Shown in pieces: positions 57,878-64,000 of a DNA stretch of 64,000 nt. The stretch comes from Abelmoschus esculentus. Taxonomy: Eukaryota > Streptophyta > Magnoliopsida > Malvales > Malvaceae. Within the stretch, counting starts at the first letter, position 1. Each line of letters begins with the position of its first letter. The stretch is from contig JAUCBN010000024.1 in the NCBI GenBank assembly GCA_035048815.1, positions 3,966,001 through 4,030,000 on the forward strand. Reading direction: 5' to 3'. The notes beneath the pieces were generated by a model. That model was not told the DNA's origin, did no database searches, and worked only from the letters and a program-made list of their open reading frames with translations. A program made the translations under genes and the position numbers.

Positions 57878-60800
57878 CGAGAAAAGGGATTGTGTTACTA
57901 TTGTGACTCAAAAATGTAAGAATCCACAGTTATTTTTGTTAGATGATGAGTTGAAAAATGATTCGTCAGAAGTATATGTCACAACGATCGCCAAAGTAAG
58001 CCAGAACCAAGATGATGGCAATGACACTGCAAAAGAACAATCATTAGTGTCCTTTAATGCCCTGGCAGGTTGTTTTCATCCTAACACTATTCGAGTTCTA
58101 GGTGAAATTCGAGGGCGAGAAGTAAAAATCTTGATTGATGGCGGTAGTACGCATAATTTTATCCAATCTAGAGTGGCAAAGCATCTAGGATTGCCGGTGA
58201 CAGCTACACCAAATTTTCGAGTACTGGTGGGTAATGGGGACAAGCTTCGGAGTAAGGGTTGTGTGCGAAATCTTAAGTTGTGTGTTTAGGGGACAAATTT
58301 GATGTCAGATTTTTTATGTTTTACCTTTGGAGGGTACCGAACTAGTTCTAGGAATCGCTTGGATGGCAACTCTAGGTCTGGTAACCATGGATTTTTCTAA
58401 GCTTCAATTTCACTTTAAACAAGGGGAGAAGAGTTATCGATGGCAGGGAGAAGTTGGAATGGAACCTCAATCAATACAATTTCAGTCGCTACGTCGTTTC
58501 GTCGACACAAATGCTATGGCTGTATGTTATTACTTACAGCTTTCTACCGAATCTACAACAAATAACCACGTTGAATCAAGGGAGTTAGCAGCGTTGTTGG
58601 CTGAATATGAATATGTTTTTGTAGCTCCTCAAAGTCTACCTCCGGTTAGAGCCAATGATCATGCCATCCATTTACAACCTCTCGCCAAACCGGTGAACGT
58701 TCGACCATATCGTTATCCTTATGTTCAAAAAGCGGAAATCGAACGCCAAATACAACACTTGTTAGACCACCAATTGATTCGTAAGAGCACTAGCCCATTT
58801 TCTTCACTGATACTCCTTGTTAAGAAGAAGGATGGGACATGACAGTTTTGCATAGACTACAAAGCATTAAACGCGGTTACAGTTAAAGATAAGTTTCCGA
58901 TTCCTATGACAGAGGAACTGTTTGATGAACTGGGTAATTCACATTTCTTCTCCAAGTTAGATCTGTTAACCGGTTATCATCAGATTAGAGTCAAGACTGC
59001 TGATGTCCATAAAACAGCATTTTGAACGTACGAGTGTCATTACGAATTTTTAGTCATGTCGTTTGGATTAACCAACGCTCCATCAACATTTTAGGCCACA
59101 ATGAATGATATTTTTCGTCCATTTTTACGTAAGCTTGTGTTGTTTTTTCTTGATGACATTCTTGTTTACAGTCAATCATGGCAAGATCATTTGGACCTTA
59201 TTAGACAAGTGCTACAGTGCTTACAAACAAATGGTTTTGTTGCAAAGCGCAGCAAGTGCACCTTTGGCCAAACTGAGGTCGAGTACCTTGGGTATGTTGT
59301 CTCGAAAAATGGATTGGCAGTAGATCCAACCAAAGTTAAAGCTATCTGAGATTGGCCAATACCGACCACAATCACAGAGGTACGAGGTTTTCTGGGTATT
59401 ACTGGATATTATCGTAAGTTCATTAGAGGTTTCGTTTCCATAGCAGCACCCATTTCTGATCTGCTTCGTAAAGGACAACCTTTTGAATGGACTTCGATTG
59501 CTCAAACAACCATGGAGGAACTCAAATCTCGTCTTTGTTCAGCACCGATCTTGGGTCTGCCAAACTTCGACAAGGTTTTTCAAGTTGAGACAGATGCGTC
59601 AGGGACTGGAATTGGTGCAGTGTTAACGCAAGAAGGTAAGCCTTTAGCGTATTTCAGTCAAAAATTAAGTCCGCGGATGCAAGATGCTTCCACTTATAAT
59701 CGAGAAATGTACGCCATAACATAAGTGGTGGGTAAGTGGCGTCAATATTTGGTTGGTCGAAAGTTCATCATTATGACAGATCAAAGATCGCTACGCGAAT
59801 TAAACCAGCAAATCATTCAAACTCCTGAGCAACAACGTTGGTTGTCTAAGCTAATTGGGTATGATTTTGATATTCAATATCGTCCGGGTAAGTTCAATAA
59901 AGTTGTTGGTTCTCTGTCCAGGGAGCTTGGAGCTAATTTAATGGCTTTCTCTCGGCCAGTGTTAAGTATTATTAAAGATATACGAGCAGCGAGCAAGGAG
60001 GATACTGAAATTCAAAATATTTGCACCGCTATTCGGGAAGGCAAAATTGACTATCCTGGACATGAAGAGCAAAATGGTTTGATACTAGTTCGCGGACGGA
60101 TATTGGCTCCCCACGAAATAGCCTTGCGTACTTTATTATTACGAGAATTTCATTGTTCGGTATTGGGTGGTCATGCAGGGATTACAAGAACATTTCACCG
60201 TTTGGCTGCAAATTTTTATTGGAAGGGTATGTGTAAGAATGTTCGACGTTTCGTCTCAGAATATCAAGTCTGCCAGCGAATGAAAAGCGACAGTTTAGCA
60301 CCGGCGGGTCTCCTACAACCCCTCCCAATTCCAAGTCAGGTATTTGAAGACATCTCTTAGATTTTATTGTGGGATTACCAAATTCCAATGGCAAGGAGGC
60401 AATTTTGGTGGTAATCGACCGGCTCACAAAATATGGATATTTTTTTGCTCTACCACGACACTTGGACAGTGCATATGTAGCCCAAATTTTAGTATAGGGA
60501 GTTGTCAAACTTCATGGTATTCCAAGAACTATTGTTAGTGATAGAGATCGAATTTTTGTTAGCGAGATGTGGGACTGAAATGGCTAAGCTGCAGGGTACA
60601 GAATTATATCTCTGTTCTGCTTATCATTCACAAACGGATGGTCAAACTGAAGCGTTAAATCGTTGTCTTGAGATGTACTTATGATTCATGGCGGGGGATG
60701 ATCCGAGCAAATAGGAACGTTACTTGGCATGGGCAGAATATTGGTATAATACAGCGTATCACACATCGGCAGGGATGACACCATTTCATGCATTATATGG

Positions 60801-61434
60801 GAGTGATCCTCCAACGATTATGACATACTTGGAAGGAAGTTCTAACAATGTTCAGGTGGATCAAGCATTACAAGAACGTGATCAGCTATTGCGTGGCTTG
60901 AAACAAAATTTAATGCAGGCACAAAATCGAATGAAAAATCAAGCAGATAAACGTCACCGCGAATTGGAATTAGTTTAAGGGAGTTGGGCATTTGTACGGT
61001 TGCAGACATATCGACAATTATCTTTACGTTTGCAACGACATCAAAAACTCAGTCCACGGTTCTTTGGTCCTTATCGAGTTGTCAAACGAACTGGTTTAGT
61101 TGCCTACAAGCTCGACTTACCAGTATCCACTTGTATTCATCCGATTTTTCACGTGTCACAACTCAAACCAGGTAAGGGTCAACCTCTTCAACAAATCACT
61201 TTGTTGCCATTGATGAGGGAGGATGTTTGTCATCCATCAACCACTTTGAACCTTGAGGACAAGGTTTATTCTTCTGGAGGGGGTAATGTTAAGGAAGCAG
61301 GTATGACTACTGTAGGAGATGAGCATGTATCAGAGGGAGAGATGGATTATCATCTGACAGTTAATCAAGAAGTGCGTAAGAGTACGAGAGAGAGGAAACC
61401 ATCAAAGGCTCTAACTGATTTTATATGGTTATGA
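57878..61434 (+). pseudogene. Gypsy pol remnant (protease, RT, RNase H, integrase)
   Basis: The protease site reads LIDGGSTHNFI at about 58130. The reverse transcriptase runs from about 58690 to 59350 and includes FFLDDILVYS. RNase H (TDASGTGIGAVL) is near 59590. The integrase has the zinc-finger His pair (HCSVLGGHAG) near 60150, but one of the two Cys is replaced by Tyr (EYQVCQ). The catalytic core follows in a shifted frame (VSDRDRIF near 60540; TDGQTEALNR near 60640). Stops lie at 58840, 59023, 59092, 59347 and 59722, and a frameshift lies near 60358. The last frame (61000-61434) runs through the start of the 3' LTR at 61287 and ends inside it. No chromodomain is seen. Confidence 0.88.
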
Positions 61435-61576
61435 ATATTAAGAATATAGATAAGTTAAGTTTGTAAAAACAGGGTTGTTCAAGAATTATCTTTGAAATTT
61501 TCAACTCCCTTCTTATCTCTCGTCTGTTTCTTCCTTTTATGTTATACGGTTCTTCTTGGATAGTTGAATCATAACA
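61287..61576 (+). repeat. Gypsy element, 3' LTR
   Basis: It begins TGTTAAGGAAGCAG, ends GAATCATAACA, and is followed by AATTC. The first 148 bases are also coding, as the end of the pol frame. Confidence 0.92.
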
Positions 61577-61581
61577 AATTC

Positions 61582-62479
61582 ATGTCATCTAGAAAATTAA
61601 TATCATATTTTTTTACTGAAATTGTTTGATTAGTTTAATAGATATAATATTTGAGGTTAGGGTAGGACATAAATATTTAAAAATAGGATAAATTTATAAA
61701 TAAATCGATTTTTTTAAAAATTAAATAAGAGATAAAGATTAAAAAAATATTCGAGAGTGAGAACCAATTACCCTTCTCTACTTTCATTTAACTTCATTAT
61801 AAATAATATATAATATTATATTTATAATAATCTTAAACCTTAAAAAGAAGACGCATACTCCAAAATTATAACCTAAATCTTTGAGAATCCTTATTATTAT
61901 GAAAGGAAGATGTTGAAAGCGTCCGACAGTAACCCTAAATCCTTCATATCTCTTTGGAAAGCAAACCCTAGATTTGAATATTTATTTTTGTAAAATTCTG
62001 CGTTTTATTTTGTGTCAATATTTTTTATACCTAAATTTGTGTCTGGATGATGAAACTCATAGTTTGACTTGGTGTCCTAAACGGACAAGGCTTGATTTCT
62101 GGAAGGCAATACTCAGTAGACTAAGTCGTATCCATATCCTACTGTTCCTAGGGCTGCTCCTTGTATTCCCACACGAGAAATTCTATTGATTTTCCATCAT
62201 CAAAATCTAACAGTTTTTCCCACATTCAAGAAAAAATCAGAATAAAATGACCTACCAGGGGAAACAATCAATAAGAATTCGGGATTTGGTTGCATAATAA
62301 TGGAGTTCACGACCAAGGACAAAACAGGGTTGCCTAATTCAGAATATTCCACACGTGTCGTTTTCAGAAAAACAGTTACTGTTCAGGATAAATTCACGTG
62401 TTTAGCCTGTTTTTTATAATTCAAAAAAGTTTGGATTTTTTAAATGATTATATTTTGATTATTTGAATTCTTTTCTAAA
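61582..62479. other. Intergenic DNA
   Basis: It is AT-rich to about 61980. The stretch 62000-62400 is mixed in composition, with no recognisable coding sequence. Confidence 0.4.
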
Positions 62480-62745
62480 AGAATTATGAAGCAAAACACG
62501 CAATACCTAGGAGCACAGCCACGCATGCCTAGAGTGCAATACGCTCGGACACGGCCATGTTCTTCGATCACTCGGTCTGAAATAAGGACACCCGAACGAC
62601 CAATGCTTTGGTCCAATTTGCTACACTAAACTATGTGAAGCTATTGCCAACATAGCACAAATTGCCAACTGCTGGAGCAACACACCGACCAATACTTTGT
62701 CCAAGTTGCTACACCATGCTAAATGATCTCATCCTTTCCTATCTC
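62480..62745. repeat. GC-richer repeat with an 89-base duplication
   Basis: The block gaccaatgctttggtccaat at 62598 recurs as gaccaatactttgtccaagt at 62687, both followed by ttgctacac. The surrounding 260 bases have a higher GC content than their flanks and may derive from a larger satellite or retroelement. Confidence 0.5.
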
Positions 62746-63435
62746 ACCGGGAACCGAGTTATAATTAAGTATTGATAGGGACAAAAATTTATTAAATTTT
62801 TAAATCTTATTTGATTATCATTAAAATTAAAAAAAAAACCTTAAATATAATTATACGAAAAAAAATTAAAAGAGTAACATAATTTCGTCACTGTACATCA
62901 CATCTTTCGTGACCAATCGCAAGAAGCCTTATGAGGTTGAAGGCGAAGTACAAAAGTTCATTTGATTGAGGCAAGTTTTCTATTGATGAAGAAGCTCAAA
63001 CAAGCTTAATATGAGAGGTTTGTAATAAATTCGGGTATCTGAAAGTTCTGATAATCTATGTACGTAAAAAGTACAGATATATAAACTCTTATTTAAACCC
63101 GAATTAATTAATTTAATTTTTTTATTTTGTCTTATTTAAATACAAATATACAATACTACAATGTGAATTATGAGATGAATGGATCTTCGATCCACCTAAA
63201 TCGATTCGTTATCATCCCTAGTCATTAAGTGATAAGCTGAAAAGGGCAGTGGGGCCATAGTTATCATTAGTCTCAGCCTAAAATATAGGCAAACTAGGTT
63301 TGAGTAGTAATTGCCGATCCACATCAACCACAAATTTCCGCCACGTATGTGGCCTAAACGGTGATAGGGGACTAAAAAATCTTTGTGTAAGTGCAGTGGC
63401 CGAAAGTAAAAAAATTATATTATGGGTCTAACTTA
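62746..63435. other. Intergenic DNA
   Basis: No gene is seen. Confidence 0.4.
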
Positions 63436-63996
63436 TTACATTTAAAGATGATAACGAGTCGAGTTCGAGTTGTGTTAGTTTCGGTTCGGTTCGAAAACAG
63501 ATATATTTAGGTTGGTTCGATTCAAGATTCACCGAGCTCAAAATTTCAGGCTCAAAAATAATATTATTGAGTTCGACTCGGGTTCAAAGCTCGTCAGACT
63601 CGGCTCGGTTTGATTCAAAATAGACTATTTTCTATATTATTTTTATTATTTATTTACAATTTATTTTTTATTTGTTATGTGTAGTTTTACAAATTTGTTT
63701 TAGTCGATAATGTTCAATTTATTTTATTTTATTTATTTTTAGTACATTTACTCTTAATTATTTTATTATTTTTTTACTAAATAAATTATTTTTAATGTAT
63801 ATATAAATAGTTATATATATATACGTGTATGTTTATATATAATTATTACAAGCTTGTTCACGAGTTTTTCGAGCCAAGTTTGGGTAAGCTCGGCTCGGCT
63901 CGTTTAAATTTCGAGTCAAATCCGAACCCAAGTCGAACTCACTCGAGCCGAGCTCGAGTAGCTCGCGAACCGGCCAAGCTCATTATCACCCCTAAT
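63436..63996. mobile_element. TIR element with tcgagt-rich ends, copy 2
   Basis: The left end has aagatgataacgagtcgagt and the right end, reverse-complemented, reads ttaggggtgataatgagctt. Both ends are full of gctcgagt/cggctcg words, with an AT-rich centre. It is related in style to 28487-28979. Confidence 0.65.
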
Positions 63997-64000
63997 CACA

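Larger units (their letters stand above)
56630..61576 (+). mobile_element. Ty3/Gypsy LTR retrotransposon, complete outline, inactivated
   Basis: LTRs at 56630-56920 and 61287-61576 (about 290 bases each) are flanked by the duplication AATTC. The left LTR is followed by ttttggtgctttcattg as a probable primer-binding region. The right LTR is preceded by the purine tract ctggagggggtaa. The domain order gag, protease, reverse transcriptase, RNase H, integrase is the Gypsy order. I count about 17 differences between the LTRs (about 6%), so it is old. The 4.9-kb element is otherwise full length, but the reading frame has many stops and shifts and cannot move by itself. Confidence 0.93.

Overview
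The window looks like nuclear DNA of a eudicot plant. It is AT-rich, the genes are split by short GT/AG introns, and the spaces between genes are filled with LTR retrotransposons, TIR elements and SINE-like copies. The retrotransposon style and the gene set remind me of Malvaceae such as cotton, but that is an inference from memory, not a match.

Layout. 1-714: a frameshifted PPR pseudogene, cut by the window edge. 957-2829 (-): a six-exon RWP-RK transcription factor. 4662-6397 (-): a four-exon secreted GH9 endoglucanase. 6.4-11.9 kb: AT-rich DNA with TIR elements and SINE-like copies. 11933-12586 (-): an AP2/ERF gene. 13053-18860: a Copia element with two 468-bp LTRs and a perfect TSD. 20435-26604: a second, damaged Copia. 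29313-29959 (-): a gene piece lacking its 5' exon. 30.8-33.3 kb: large, partly nested TIR elements. 33968-37237 (+): a ten-exon FYVE/ankyrin gene. 39779-40349: a Mutator-like MITE carrying telomere-type repeats. 40568-41161 (+): a RING-H2 E3 ligase. About 43.3 kb: a LINE fragment. 44498-45754 (-): a SAUR gene with introns. 47453-50748 (-): a plastid KASII gene that has lost its 3' end. 53071-53667 (-): a second AP2/ERF gene. 56630-61576 (+): a Gypsy element with a perfect TSD and many stops. 61.6-64 kb: repeats.

The genes do not form a pathway. They are ordinary single plant genes: cell-wall hydrolysis, stress or hormone transcription factors, auxin response, endosomal sorting, ubiquitination and fatty-acid elongation. 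The exon joins I give were built by hand from GT/AG sites and protein continuity. The RWP-RK, GH9 and FYVE models close exactly in frame from start to stop.

I found no clearly new biological system. The most unusual items are the MITE with head-to-head telomeric tracts, the KASII break rebuilt from copied pieces of its own exon, a Gypsy element whose pol frame runs into the 3' LTR, and TIR elements nested inside one another.
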